Assembly: GCA_022113835.1 (NCBI GenBank)
Contig: JAILWY010000012.1
Coordinates: 17,112,001-17,176,000 of the forward strand
Source of the DNA: Atopsyche davidsoni
Taxonomy: Eukaryota; Arthropoda; Insecta; Trichoptera; Hydrobiosidae
Length of the DNA: 64,000 nt
Direction: 5' to 3'
In this document: positions 11,676-22,449 of the stretch, piece by piece
How the letters are laid out: each line of letters starts with the position of its first letter
Numbering within the stretch: position 1 is the stretch's first letter
The notes under the pieces: model-generated
What the model saw: the letters and a program-made list of their open reading frames with translations, nothing else
The model's database searches: none
What the model was told of the DNA's origin: nothing
Translations under genes and position numbers: made by a program

Positions 11676-13457
11676 AATAATTTATTAATTATTTCCTGTC
11701 ACAAGACTGCAGTGCAAAAAAAAATTGTGAGTTTTTTCAAAGAGTTGCCAAATTTGCAAATTCCGGCAAATTTGGCATTTGCCAAATCTTGGAATTACGA
11801 GTAAAATTTTGGAGCAACACGATCAATAGTTTCTGTGCTATAATTATACTTTTAGCTAATTAAATAAAATCTGATATTCTCTACACCTTTCTTTTTACTT
11901 TGTGCTAATACTAAAAGAAAATATGTATTTAATTGAATAACACGAGCTCAACAAATTTTTGTACGCTTATGCAATCTCCCAAAAAAAAACTTATGTTTTC
12001 AATGAACTATAAATAGAAAAGTTAAATTGCAATATTAAATGTATGCATCAATCAAAAAGTATGATTTAAATGCATAACAAAAGACCTACCTTGCATTTTA
12101 ATGAAGTGAAATGATGCTTTCACTTTTGTTCTCTTCTTTAATTAAGGCTTTAATATATATATATCACTATATGATACTGGTCGTTGAAATGCTGCCATTT
12201 AAATGCAGTCCTTCACATGGAAATTGTCTTTTGTGATAGTTACTGCCTTTTAGTTTTAAATTAAAGGCTTACCAATGATGTCCTGCAAAAGAAACCAAAA
12301 TCAAACGAAACTAAAAGTGCTCAGGCAGAAGCGTACGATTAATCATAAATCGTAAACACCAATAACTGGTTAACCAACAACCAATATAGAAAAGCGTTGC
12401 GTAAACATTTTCAATGATTAAATAGTTTTGATTGTACTTTGATTTCTCTGTACTTCTTGTAATAGTTCACACACAACGAGTTTGAATAATGCGTTTGTAA
12501 TTTTCTTGGATGTTTAAATCCTTTTATTAGTGATGCAATAGTTAGGAATGGCGCACTTTAAATCTGAACTACTTCTGAGTTCTTACAACACTCTCGCTAT
12601 CAACACATTTTAATTGCTTGCAGATCGGTCAGGTGTGTTTTTAAACCTGCCACGAAGCCAGGTAGGGCTCCCAATGAATAAATCAAATTAAAAATGTAAA
12701 CGTCTCGTAAATATCGCATAAATCAACGAAGAGAGTCTGATTGAGCTTTTATTGTATATTTACGCATTTTGATCGTGTTTTATTTTGTATAATTCAGTCA
12801 GTTGACAAGATTTATTTTGCTAATATTTCTTGGCTAAGCAAAGGTCAAGTTTTTGCGCGAAGGCAACTTTCACTCTAGCGAATAAAAATCATCGTAAAAC
12901 CGAAGATCATATAAAAAATGACGATTATCATTATCACTCTCGGCAAGTGTTTCTGATGAGTATTTGATAAAATTTACGATTTGATACACTCCAGTGATGT
13001 GAGTTCAACTTAATTTATATGTTTGTACTGTAAAACTGTGTAAATAATAAAAATATTATCATGATTATATCGTGATTGTTAATTGCAGCGTTTTAGGAGT
13101 CTTCCGTTATATAAATGACTCAATTTATCATTTATTTGCTTGGTTACTCTCGTCTACGCCTTTAAGTGGCGAATCGATCGTTACTTGCCATCGATTTAAA
13201 AATAACAATTTAACCGACATAAATAATAAATAAACGCTGCCGGTGAAAGTAACATTCCGAAGATGCGTGTATTTTATCAGGTTAAGCCCTTTCAGCAAAG
13301 CAATCATTAAAGACAGCTACATAACTAGATTTATTTACTATTTGCCAACGCACACATCTAGTTATATATTGCGTCATATTAAAAAATGTTTTCATAGCAA
13401 CCTCATCTGTTACATCTTCTGTACTTTCAAACGCGTCCTCGATAGGCCCTCAGAGTG
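11676..13457. other. No gene seen
   Basis: AT-rich. A small imperfect palindrome built on ccaaatttg and caaatttgg lies at about 11749-11776. Confidence 0.45.
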
Positions 13458-13460
13458 TTA

Positions 13461-14044
13461 AGCTGCCTAAACGCATTGCGACACAACCGAAAAGTGATAA
13501 CATACTAATTTGCCCTATTAATTTCATATATTAAATATTTTTGACTGAAAGTACTTGGTGGTATTCCATATTAATATTTTTATTTAAAAGTGATGTTTTT
13601 TTTAAATTTTAATTGACGATTAATATAAAACTATAAAAAGTATCTGAAGTAAGAAGACGCTATTCGTTTATTACAAATCGGTTTATTTATTTATTTTAAA
13701 TCAATATATTTGACAGAGAGTACTTGAATGATTTTTCTACATGTTAATTTTTATTGGTGACCGGTTTCGCCAAACTTTCTTGTTGACATTATCAATCTGA
13801 GTTACTCAACTCAGTATTTTATTTAAAATATTATTATACTGTATGGAGTGTGTGTATAAAAAACACTTAAATAATAAGGCAGCATGCTAATTACAAATTG
13901 GTTGTTTGCTGTTTTGCAACTTTTGAGACTGCTTTGAGTAACTTATACACGCTGCCACAGAGCTAATAACAAAAAATAGCCATAGGCATCTTTATTTGCA
14001 TTGTTTTGTGTGTTATTCGCGTTGTCGCAGCGTGCGTAGGCTGC
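13461..14044. mobile_element. Harbinger-like element, TTA target duplication
   Basis: The left end agctgcctaaacgcattgcg follows TTA at 13458-13460. The right end, gttgtcgcagcgtgcgtagg followed by ctgc, is followed by TTA at 14045-14047. The ends are imperfect inverted repeats of the same terminus seen in the 146-bp MITE at 61852-61997. A three-base TTA duplication is characteristic of PIF/Harbinger transposons. The interior carries FB2 repeat sequence and no transposase. Confidence 0.55.
13533..13835. repeat. FB2 repeat pieces inside the Harbinger-like element
   Basis: Two pieces match the FB2 family. The first is 13533-13590 (tttttgactgaaagtacttg, tggtattcca). The second is 13703-13835 (tgacagagagtacttgaatg and ggtgaccggtttcgcc). 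The CGAAAC core lies on the minus strand. The pieces are separated by unrelated sequence, so this copy is rearranged. It lies between the Harbinger-like ends, implying nested insertion. Confidence 0.55.
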
Positions 14045-14161
14045 TTATTCCAAACCAGTAGTAGCAGTAAAATAATACAGCGTCGACGTAAGCAAACAGA
14101 AGCAAATAAAAGATGTTCTCGCATGAGTGGAGCACTTCCTCGTGATTGTTTCCCTGCAGAG

Positions 14162-14628
14162 CACAGGTTCCCAAAGTGGTTAATATCGACTCCCAGGGGT
14201 CGATTCAAGGGGAAAAATTAAATTGGGGGTCCACGAACTGTAAATGGGGGTCTACAAGAGTGGATCCCATTGGCCATGTTGGCCACGATATTTTCGACGA
14301 TATCCACGTTGAGTTAACACAACTGAGCGATTATTTTCAATGTACAGCGTCACTATTTCAGCGCGTTGTTTCAGTGTGAAGCATTGTTAAAATTGTACTA
14401 AATTAATGTTTTAAAACATGTTTACTAAAGTCAATCGGTTTATAAATGTCAAAGATATTAAATGTTTACATACCGACATAAAATATGGCGCACCTGTATA
14501 TCAGATGTCAAAAATATGTTAGAAGATGATGAATTTTATACAAATTCAATATTAGCAAGGCAGGGGTCTACGAAAAACAGGAAAACTCGACAAGGGGTCG
14601 ACGGGACAAAATAGTTTGGGAGCCTATG
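14162..14628 (+). mobile_element. hAT MITE, 467 bp (ZBED-type family)
   Basis: The left end cacaggttcccaaagtgg and the right end atagtttgggagcctatg are inverted repeats of the hAT form CA.AGG.TCCCAAA. The flanking octamers ctgcagag (14154-14161) and ctgtagag (14629-14636) match at seven of eight bases, the expected hAT target duplication. Characteristic inner blocks are aggggtcgattcaagggg, ggggtccacgaactgtaaat and caaggggtcgacgggac. All recur in copies at 15630 and 34969 in the opposite orientation. It carries no transposase and is non-autonomous. Confidence 0.85.
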
Positions 14629-14636
14629 CTGTAGAG

Positions 14637-15629
14637 CGTTCGCGGAGTAATCAAGCCACGCAGTCGGACTATCTTTCTCGGGAGATCACGGCGAGGAAAA
14701 GAGAGACCTTCATCAGCCAGCTCCTGGGGTACCTGCTGGTCGTCTCCAGGGACCACCTCCAGAGCCGCTTAGACCGTATCTACGACTGGAGCTACTGCGT
14801 AAAACAAACCCAAATAGACTTTCAGATACAATTTAGTTTCACTGTACAATTAATGTTTTAAAATAATATAAATACGAGGCGTGCGCTAAGCCTATTAAAG
14901 TATACATTGTGACTTATTTTATTGCCTTTAAAGCAGCATAAACACAAGTGGTATTCGAGCTCTGTATTATAATGTTACAAATGTTTATTAGTTGCGATAT
15001 ATTTACAACCAAACAGGTGCCGAAGTTTCATGCTTGTGTATCACGATTTAAATTTAGCTTTACATAGTCACAATGGACGGACAACAACTTAAAAGTTTCT
15101 ACAGTTATAGAATATAAATCAATATAAAAATAATAAACAAAATAATAAAGGTGTGGGTTTGGTTCGCATCTGTGTTGTGAAATTTATTTTTATGTATAAC
15201 TTACCATCGATTAGGTAAATTATAACTGATGATAATCAATAAAATAGTTTTTATCGATTATAAACGTTTATTAATCGATTGTCGATTGTAGTTACAGTAA
15301 ACCTGAATTTTTAAGGTAAGCTTAATACCGTTGGATAATTGAATTACTATTTATCTTGCCCTGAGATAAGGAAGTGAACTCTCGCCGAAGCGTGCACCAC
15401 ATTAGCTGTAAATACAAACGGACTACCGGATATTCGACCGGAGGCAAATCGGAGCAGATCTTAACGACGATGAATTATAACACGATTTACTTTTGTAATA
15501 TGTCGGAAACCTTGAAGCTTGAACGCCAGACTGTCGTAAGCGAAAAAATATTTAAAAAAAATATATGTTGTGAGAATTTTACACGTATCTAATTACATAA
15601 ATCATATCACATAAACACATTGTCTAAAG
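14637..15629. other. No gene seen between two hAT copies
   Basis: 14637-14800 is GC-balanced (ctcctggggtacctgctgg) and open on both strands without a domain. The rest is AT-rich. Confidence 0.4.
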
Positions 15630-16312
15630 CAGAGGCTCCCAAACTTTTTGTCCCGTCGACCCCTTGTGGAGTTTTCCTGTTTTTCGTAGCCTTGCTTATA
15701 TTGAATTTTTACATTTGACCGGATTTTTTGTCCGTAATATAAGAAATCCGTTAAACAAGGGTCCGTTTTATCGAGGTTTTACTGTATACCTTTATAAATA
15801 AAAACACACAAAATGCAAATATAGTATTATTCACTAAAAAAAATCAATACTTTTAATGGGAGGGGTGCTTTGATAGCAAATATTCATTATTTGACTTCAA
15901 ATAAGTTAGATTTAACTTTAAATCTCCTCGCCCAGTGATTTCCAATCTATTTTTTTTTGTAAGAAGAATGGCAACCGCACTGAACCCCTTTCCACGAGGA
16001 ATGAAGATGGTAAAGCTATCAAAAACCTTCTTGCGATAGTCCATAATGCAGGATAAATAACAGGTATGTCTCTTTGAAGCCAAAATTGCTGATATCCCTT
16101 TCTAAACTGCACCTTCAGTTCTTCATTAGTGATTATTCCGATCAGTTCTTCTTGCAGTATGACTTCCGATTCTTCAATGTCTCCGTATGGATTGATAATC
16201 CACTGTGGTATTTTGGTGATGACCTGCTTAAATGGGATCCACTCTCGTAGACCCCCATTTACAGTTCATGGACCCCTAATTTAATTTTTCACTGTTATCG
16301 ACCCCTTGCAAA
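15630..16312 (-). mobile_element. hAT copy, internally deleted, keeps transposase relic
   Basis: The left end cagaggctcccaaacttttt and tcccgtcgaccccttg match the right end of the 467-bp MITE in reverse. At 16233-16312 the blocks gatccactctcgtagacccc and gttcatggacccctaattt match its other end. About 50 bp of the distal terminus is missing, so no right-hand target duplication is visible. Unlike the two MITEs, the interior retains transposase coding sequence, so this copy identifies the autonomous parent of the family. Confidence 0.8.
15850..16200 (-). pseudogene. hAT (ZBED5-like) transposase C-terminus, frameshifted
   Basis: The minus strand encodes FWLQRDIPVIYPALWTIARR, then FLIALPSSFLVERG. 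After a frame change near 15985 it encodes FSAVAILLTKKNRLEITGRG, then DLKLNLTYLKSN and a terminal HPSH. The order YPALW...F..(P/A)SS(F/Y)LVE+GFS.V..LLTKKRNRL.I..RGDLRL is the dimerisation region of ZBED5-like hAT transposases and their domesticated relatives. The N-terminal BED finger and the catalytic core are absent. The frameshift and flanking MITE-type ends make it a transposon relic rather than a host gene. Confidence 0.85.
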
Positions 16313-17094
16313 GTGAGTTTATTAAATTGATATACAGCTTTGATATATAATATTTTCTAGTTTTAACGGCCATTGCCATTGCATGGATGAAAATGTATTA
16401 TGTGTGGTAGTGTAAGCAAGGAATATGTATACATAATATAAACTTCGTAAACCTTAACTCAGTTTGTAGAGTTAAAAGTTTTCGTTAGTACTGCTGTATA
16501 TTTTAAAAATATATTTTAACATAATATCACTTACGATTGTTTGGCGTTCGGGCGACGATATTTTCGTTTCACGTTGTACTTTATTTACTTTTAAAACTCA
16601 GATTATTTTGAAATTAAGCCGAACAGGTATGGATCTATTGAATTACGCGAACCGGTATGGATCTATGGAATCGAGTGAAACAGGTATGGAACTACAAAAT
16701 TGATCTCGTTTCCCATCACGATCTCAAAGGCGAAGTCGATTGGATATTTACAAATCGGTCAGGCGCAACATCCGGCAATTATACGGACGCTGAAAGCAAA
16801 AGTGCTTATGGCATTTTTATGATCAGGATGCATAAATTTTAATACAACACACCGTGGGGTCTAAAAAGACTCGCCGATATATTAAATGATGCAATCTTTT
16901 ATTGCTACTTGTTGCTTGCATAAACCAAAAAATACGGATTTGAAATGAAAAAATAATATATATACATGATGTTAAAAAGTGATGCTAAAAATGTTCGTAG
17001 TCTTCTAGCCTTGGTTGTGGATTTTTTCTTACCTCTTAGGTACATACTGTCATGTATTGTAGGTTTATATAGATTTTGGCAGTCGTTGTAATGA
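16313..17094. other. No gene seen
   Basis: AT-rich apart from the short tandem at 16622-16708 and a GC-balanced piece to about 16800 that is open for 61 codons without a motif. Confidence 0.4.
16622..16708. repeat. Short tandem, about 28-bp unit, three copies
   Basis: The word caggtatgga or ccggtatgga recurs at about 16624, 16652 and 16681, each followed by tctatnga-type sequence. The first two copies are nearly identical and the third is degenerate. Confidence 0.6.
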
Positions 17095-17200
17095 GTTGAT
17101 TTGGTTTCTTGGGTGTTGAGCTACCTCAAGTTTTCGGTACTCCCAGCCTTTTTCGGTTGTACCGAAAACTTGAAGCAGCTCAAAACCCAAGTATTTTGAA
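17095..17200. repeat. Small foldback element (family FBs)
   Basis: cttgggtgttgagctacctc and aagttttcggtac are mirrored by gtaccgaaaacttgaagcag and ctcaaaacccaag, giving a hairpin of about 33 bp with few mismatches. The lead-in gatttggtttc is shared with a second copy at 58058-58203. Confidence 0.65.
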
Positions 17201-17261
17201 AAAAATAATCCTAGTCTTGGTTATTATTTGAAGGTTAGGTTATACTGTAAACCAGTGGTAG

Positions 17262-17283
17262 ATGTCGTAGCGTGTGTAGGCAG
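17262..17283 (+). repeat. Harbinger-like terminus fragment
   Basis: The bases gtcgtagcgtgtgtaggcag followed by ct match the terminal repeat of the MITE at 61852-61997. No partner end is found nearby, so this is an orphan end. Confidence 0.45.
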
Positions 17284-17849
17284 CTGATTTGTTTCAAACG
17301 ATGTTTTCTTTTGAAATCTTTTTCACGAATACCTTACATTCTCCCTTAAACAAGAGGCATTCGGAGCTGGACGTAGAAATCTCCCTCAGTGGCATTTCAA
17401 GAGGAGACAATGCTCCAAGTATTCCTGGCATCTGCTGCAGCACGTTATCGCCAGGCTCTGCTGCCATGTCAGCGCTAATGGGCATCTCCATGAAAATATT
17501 CGCATTTGACACACGTACTCCATTGTTTGCATTGTGATGAATTAACAAGGTATTTTTAAATGCACTGCAATTAAAATAACTTTTTAATTCGCTATTTTTA
17601 TTATCAATTCATTTCAACATTGTTAATATTAATTAATCAGATGTAGTCAATCTTTTTATACCAACCTAAATGCGACTGCAAAAAAATAATTATCTGGATG
17701 TTTATAATGTACTATTTTTAATCAAGGTTTTCGGTTCGTTTTTTTATGGCGGTCGATGGATTAAGTTAATATTACGATATATTGGAAGCCATGATAGTAA
17801 TTCACCATGAAAGCCTTAATTGCTCACCATTGGAGACAACCCCTGGATT
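17284..17849. other. No gene seen
   Basis: 17289-17548 is open on both strands (82 and 84 codons) and less AT-rich, but neither reading shows a motif. I do not call a gene. Confidence 0.4.
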
Positions 17850-17915
17850 GGACCGTCGACTCTTAAACGAGAGGTCACCGGTTCGATTTCCTGACAAGTG
17901 AATCCCAAAATTTTC
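17850..17915 (+). repeat. Possible tRNA-derived SINE head
   Basis: ggaccgtcgactcttaaacg, agaggtcacc and the B-box-like ggttcgatttcctg are arranged as in the 3' half of a tRNA. The A box is poor and no tail was identified. Confidence 0.4.
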
Positions 17916-18138
17916 CCCAGTATATAATAATAATTTTACTTCATATATGCAATACGATTCAAAACAACGCTTTATTGCTGATTAATTTATTCATAATTTA
18001 ATATTTAACGTGTATAATAAAATTATCATCACAGTCATATTCAAAATAAAATAATTACTCATCAGCCTGGACCAAAGGCAGGTCAGTGAAGTATAACGCT
18101 TTTTCGCTGATTAAAATAATTTAATAATGAAAAAATTT

Positions 18139-18225
18139 CCGCTCTCCCCACTCCGCTGCTTGCGCGTGGCTGCCATTCTGTGCCCCGAGCGCGTGTGAAG
18201 GATCGGTAACGGAGTAGTCTCCTGT
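18139..18225 (+). repeat. SINE-L head fragment
   Basis: ccgctctccccactccgctg, cttgcgcgtggctgccattc and gatcggtaacggagtagt match the first approximately 85 bp of SINE-L. A tail-only piece follows at 18688 in the same orientation. The two may be one element split by unrelated sequence. Confidence 0.7.
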
Positions 18226-18687
18226 CCGGTCGGAGTTGCCGGCGCTGCGTGGGTTTATTGGATTAACAAACAACACTCGATAATTATGCTCAGCTGACTT
18301 TCAAAAGCAATAATGCGAACATCATCTCTCCTGGCCGCGGAGTGAAGAAGATCTCGTAGAAAGTTGATCTCTAGTTTCGAGAACTCAGAGTCGTCTTCGC
18401 GCCCATGAACAATTATAGCCCATAAAGGCTCCAGAATTGACTTTGAGCTACAATTATAGATTTATTATAAACATTAATATTCAAATAGACAACGTTTAAT
18501 ATTAATTTTCAGCTGATTTAATGTTACTTTCTTAAAAGAACGCCATTGGTTTGGAATTTTGCAGGCCAATAAAAATAATCGATTTTTGTTATTTATATGT
18601 GAGACACATTACCACTTTTGTTCAGAAAGTTAACTTAAATTATTAAAATGGTATAATCGGTGTGTATATATAATAGTAGAGTAACAT
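18226..18687. other. Sequence between two SINE-L pieces
   Basis: 18226-18420 is GC-balanced (cctggccgcggagtgaagaa) and may be an insertion into the SINE, but no terminal repeats were found. The remainder is AT-rich. Confidence 0.35.
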
Positions 18688-18788
18688 ACTATTTCCCCAT
18701 TAGAAAACCATGAACACTGGCCCAGCATGAGTATATGCTCAGCGAAATGGTCGCCAACCTCCTTTGAGGAGAGGCACTTGATGATGAA
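18688..18788 (+). repeat. SINE-L tail fragment
   Basis: actatttccccattagaaaa, ccatgaacactgg, agcgaaatggtcgccaacct and gaggagaggcacttgatgat match the 3' approximately 100 bp of SINE-L, including the gatgatg end. Confidence 0.75.
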
Positions 18789-19734
18789 TTAATATATATT
18801 ATAGTATGTTGTATATCAAATCACAGTAGCTTGTTGGTTTCATTCTTTCAAAACTGTGGGTTCACTAGTCTTTCTGATCAGAGCTACTTGATTTTAATAA
18901 TCAGTTTAAATAAATACCACTAGCAAAATTCAATAACCAAAAAGTATTGGAGTGTTTTATTGCTTAAAAAAATGGAGCAAATTGTCTGCTCTGTATTCTG
19001 CATTAAAACAAAATGTTGTATTCGCAGCATCAATGATGAAAGTTAAAACACAAAATAAAAGTACCTGCTTGCAATACACAAATAAAAATAATCGATGTGA
19101 TAGTTGCTCAGGTAACCCAATTATTTTTTACATCGATGTTAATATCTGAAATCTTATTCGCCTTTTTCAATACGAGCTGTCAGGATATTTCAACCTCTCG
19201 CAGATTATTTATTTTATATTCCTTTAAAATCTTTGTTTTTATTTCGATACATTGTAAAAGTGAAAAGAAAGTTCATTTATTCGACCCGAACATCTCTTGA
19301 AACAAGTTACAACTTTAATAAATATTTATGTGCATTTAATTAATGAAAATACTATGCATATTAATGCATAGACACAAACATAAATAGTTGATTTTCTACA
19401 ATAAACCATACAGTTCATTAAAAAATAGATTCAAAACAGGATTTTATAAAGTGAGAATGCTGCATAGTTGCATGTAAACTGCATTTAAATAAATACTTTA
19501 GATAAAATATATTTAATGAATAGAGGAGATGGTGGTAATGTGAACCCATAGGTAAAAAAATAAAATACATAATTTTTTAAAACTATTTAAGTCTTGACCT
19601 ATACCTACAGAATAATAACATCTATTAACTTATTTTCTTTCGATTTGTTGTAACAAAGTTATAAGATAAAAGATAAACGCTAGTGTTATGCATATTTTAG
19701 AATATGTTTACTATATTGCTAAGAAATTAATGTT
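18789..19734. other. No gene seen
   Basis: AT-rich with only short Lys/Asn/Phe-rich ORFs. Confidence 0.45.
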
Positions 19735-19885
19735 GTTGAGGGTCAAGGCATTTGATTGGTGAAGATCCATTTTTTATTAATGATAAAGGTAACTTTGTAT
19801 TCTTTCTTCACATTGAGTTAATTATAGTTTTTGCATGACTAGTTTCGACCAACAGACGGTCATCATCAATTGCAGAACAAAACTT
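19735..19885 (-). repeat. FB1 element, single arm
   Basis: Shares ggcatttgattggtgaagat, ctttgtattctttcttcac and ctagtttcgaccaac with the foldback at 22601-22885. On the minus strand the core reads ttgatgatgaccgtctgttg and then gtcgaaac: GATGATGACC, a short loop, then GGTCGAAAC. Only one arm is present. Confidence 0.65.
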
Positions 19886-20422
19886 GTTAATAAGAAATCA
19901 ATGTGTCTCGGATCGCCACCTTCTCCTCATCAAAAAAGCACTATAAATAACAGAAGACGATCTTAGAACACCACGGTTGTTGGGTAAATTAAAAAGGGAC
20001 AGTGCCTACCTGCCGGCGGCAGGTAATCAAACAAAAACTAGTTACATTACGGACCAGGTACGATGAGATAAACCGATCGATTCTCTTGAAAAATGTTACG
20101 GCCTGAGTTACCGCAGAACAGCAATTCTTCTTCACTTTCTCCGCCGACCGGTCGCCTGACATTTTATCTCAGGTTCATTTTTTCCAGTCCAAGGCACGCG
20201 GCATCTTCCATTTTTTTTGCAAATGCCAGGCGACGGAAATGACTCGCTAAAAAATAAATTAAATTTCAAGATTCTTGGTGAGATGTTTGGCCATGGGGCT
20301 TGGGTGGTAGCGTGCACGAATTTATTTATTTACACTATTGTTTAGGCAGGGAAAATAAGTGAAAAAAACTCCTTATTTGCATGTGAATAACTCGCTTTAT
20401 ATATGTCCTTATACATAAAGCC
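19886..20422. other. No gene seen
   Basis: A perfect 17-bp palindrome-like word acctgccggcggcaggt sits at about 20007-20023. 20060-20300 is GC-balanced without a recognised family. Confidence 0.4.
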
Positions 20423-20425
20423 TTA

Positions 20426-20573
20426 AAGGCCTATAAACATGTAGCAACAAATCGCGTCACCAATTTGCAGCTAGCCAATAGCGTCCCTTTGTTTTGGGTG
20501 TTTTTTTTATGGTTTTCCATAAAATGTAGGGCGCTATTGACTAGCTGCAAGTTGGGTACGTGTGTGGAGGCCT
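20426..20573. mobile_element. 148-bp foldback MITE, TTA target duplication
   Basis: TTA lies at 20423-20425 and 20574-20576. Inside, aaggcctataaacatg and tgtgtggaggcctt are inverted ends. The sub-terminal block tgcagctagccaatagcgtc is mirrored by gcgctattgactagctgca. Size and TTA target match the MITE at 61852, suggesting a related Harbinger-type group. A further relative is at 59431-59599. Confidence 0.7.
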
Positions 20574-20576
20574 TTA

Positions 20577-21496
20577 GGCTAAATAGTGTGCCAATTGGAC
20601 TCTATTCGATTATCGGTTGTGTGTGAGAAAAGTAAAAAGAGGACTCTAAAAAATGGCAAGCGATCTCCGCCAAAGTTTTTTCATGAAATTTTGAAAATGA
20701 CTTAACAGTTTTATGAAATTGATAACTTATTTTAAGTAAAATATTTTTAGGCAATCGTTTCACACATGAAACGACAAGAAAAGTCTTTAATAAATTTTGC
20801 ATGATGTTGGTGGAGTACGAAAATTTACTGATATAAAATAATAGTATATAATTAATAATCAAAAAATTTCATCGGTTTATGCAAGTGCAAGTATCGAAAA
20901 AAAAAAAGTTACTTTTTTTAGTAATTGTAATGTAAAAGTAATGTTTTCGTCGTTTCGTATGTGAATTGAAGCCATTGAAAGAAGAAAGTACTTGCAAACA
21001 AAATTCATCTTAATCTCATAGCCAAATTGCTCTTCATATTTGTTGCGTAAATATGGATATTTCCCGTTATTTCATATGTGAGTCTGAAGAAGCTTTTGCA
21101 AGGCGAAAGTATTCACAGACAAAAACGGTTATAATCTCTTAGCCAAAAATATGGAGTATTACAAATTGAACCGGTGTGTCGTGGATTTAAATAACAAATA
21201 AGGAAATGATTTATTAGCTGCAACCCACGGCCTGTGTTTATCTACCGACATTCCCATGTCGTGTTTATTTCTTGTGTGGACTCTTCGCTCAAGTGCAAAT
21301 ACGGCGGTGAAAGTAACCGAGTAATATTTATTTTATTTACAACCGCCATTCTCCGTAGAATATCTGCTTTTGTAATAAGATTGTGCTCTTTGTATTCTCT
21401 AATAGATATTTATAAAAAAGTTTTAATAGCTTGTAAAACTTCTGATTTGTTGGTTATCTTTTAAACAACTAGAAGCAATCAAATCATTACGTATAG
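20577..21496. other. No gene seen
   Basis: AT-rich. Short ORFs at 20602-20862 and 21234-21464 lack motifs. Confidence 0.45.
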
Positions 21497-22195
21497 TCAT
21501 AGCATAAAACAAGATCAGTCCAGTCTCCTCTGTTGTACATAATAGCCAGGAATCTTCGAGGCATACTTTCAACTAATTTTTATGCATATTCACGGGATAA
21601 TGATAATGACATGGCCTTTAAATTGCGAGTAAGCTCGGCGGCAGTTAGCGTTTTTTTTCCTCGAAGTTTAAGCTTCATCAAAGCCTAAACGTTTTCAATT
21701 GAGTTCGCGTCAAGAGATTGTGAGGGCCAATCCAAGACCTCGATGCCTTTATCTTGTTTCCACGCTCTGCATAGGCGACTTCAGTGTTTGGGGTCATTAT
21801 CTTCTTGTAACACCCATGAACAGTCTTCGGGCAGATGGTAATAATGCTTTCTGGTATATTTGGTTCATCCTTGCAGCATTCAAAGTTCAAATTGCCAGAG
21901 CCACATTTTGAGAAGCATCCCCAAACATGCGCCTTTACCGGATGTTTAACAGTTCTTTCGACCAGTCTTTTATCGTCAGTTGACCAAGCGCGAGGTGAGA
22001 TACTAGTATATCAAGATTGTCTCATTGAGCGTAAACTCAAGCAGAGATTACCACAGAGCGATGAAGAACGGACACATTATATTAAGATGGAGGAGAAATC
22101 TCTGCGGTCACTTTGACCGCCGAGAGCTGCTTTTGAATCATCGCATCATTATGGCGCCGTGAAACCGCGGAGTTGCAGCAGAGATGGGTTTGAGA
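21497..22195 (-). pseudogene. Tc1-type transposase, degenerate
   Basis: The minus strand reads VKAHVWGCFSKCGSGNL, then, through stops and frame changes, motifs resembling QEDNDPKHRSRL and VLDWPSQSLDANSIEN, and a final region resembling MPRRFLAIM. VWGCFS, the D of DNDPKH and the D/N of the (D/E)WP.QS.D.N.IEN block are hallmarks of IS630/Tc1/mariner DDE transposases of the Tc1 branch. The N-terminal helix-turn-helix region upstream (to about 22190) is only faintly readable. Multiple stops show it is dead. No terminal inverted repeats were identified by eye. Confidence 0.8.
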
Positions 22196-22449
22196 AGCCT
22201 GACGTCACACTCAGGTGACTAATGCCACCGTCCCAGGTAACATCCGGCATCGGTGTGGTCGGCAATGGGCCAAATTGCATAATGGCACTTTGAACGCATA
22301 GCTTGCGGTAATGTCGTAGCAAAAAGCCTACAGATTAAATTTAAAAAATATATTAAAAATTGGATAATATACAATTTGTTCAAGTAAAATTGTAACTGCG
22401 GTTTCTAAAAGTCTACTGAGCTTATGTTTAATTTATACGTTTATTTTTC

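Noticed and set aside
15853..16112. Domesticated hAT (ZBED5-like) host gene
   Set aside because: Only the C-terminal part remains, with a frameshift, and it lies between transposon ends shared with MITEs.
19997..20030. Palindrome acctgccggcggcaggt as a regulatory operator
   Set aside because: It is short, single and without context, so chance is sufficient.
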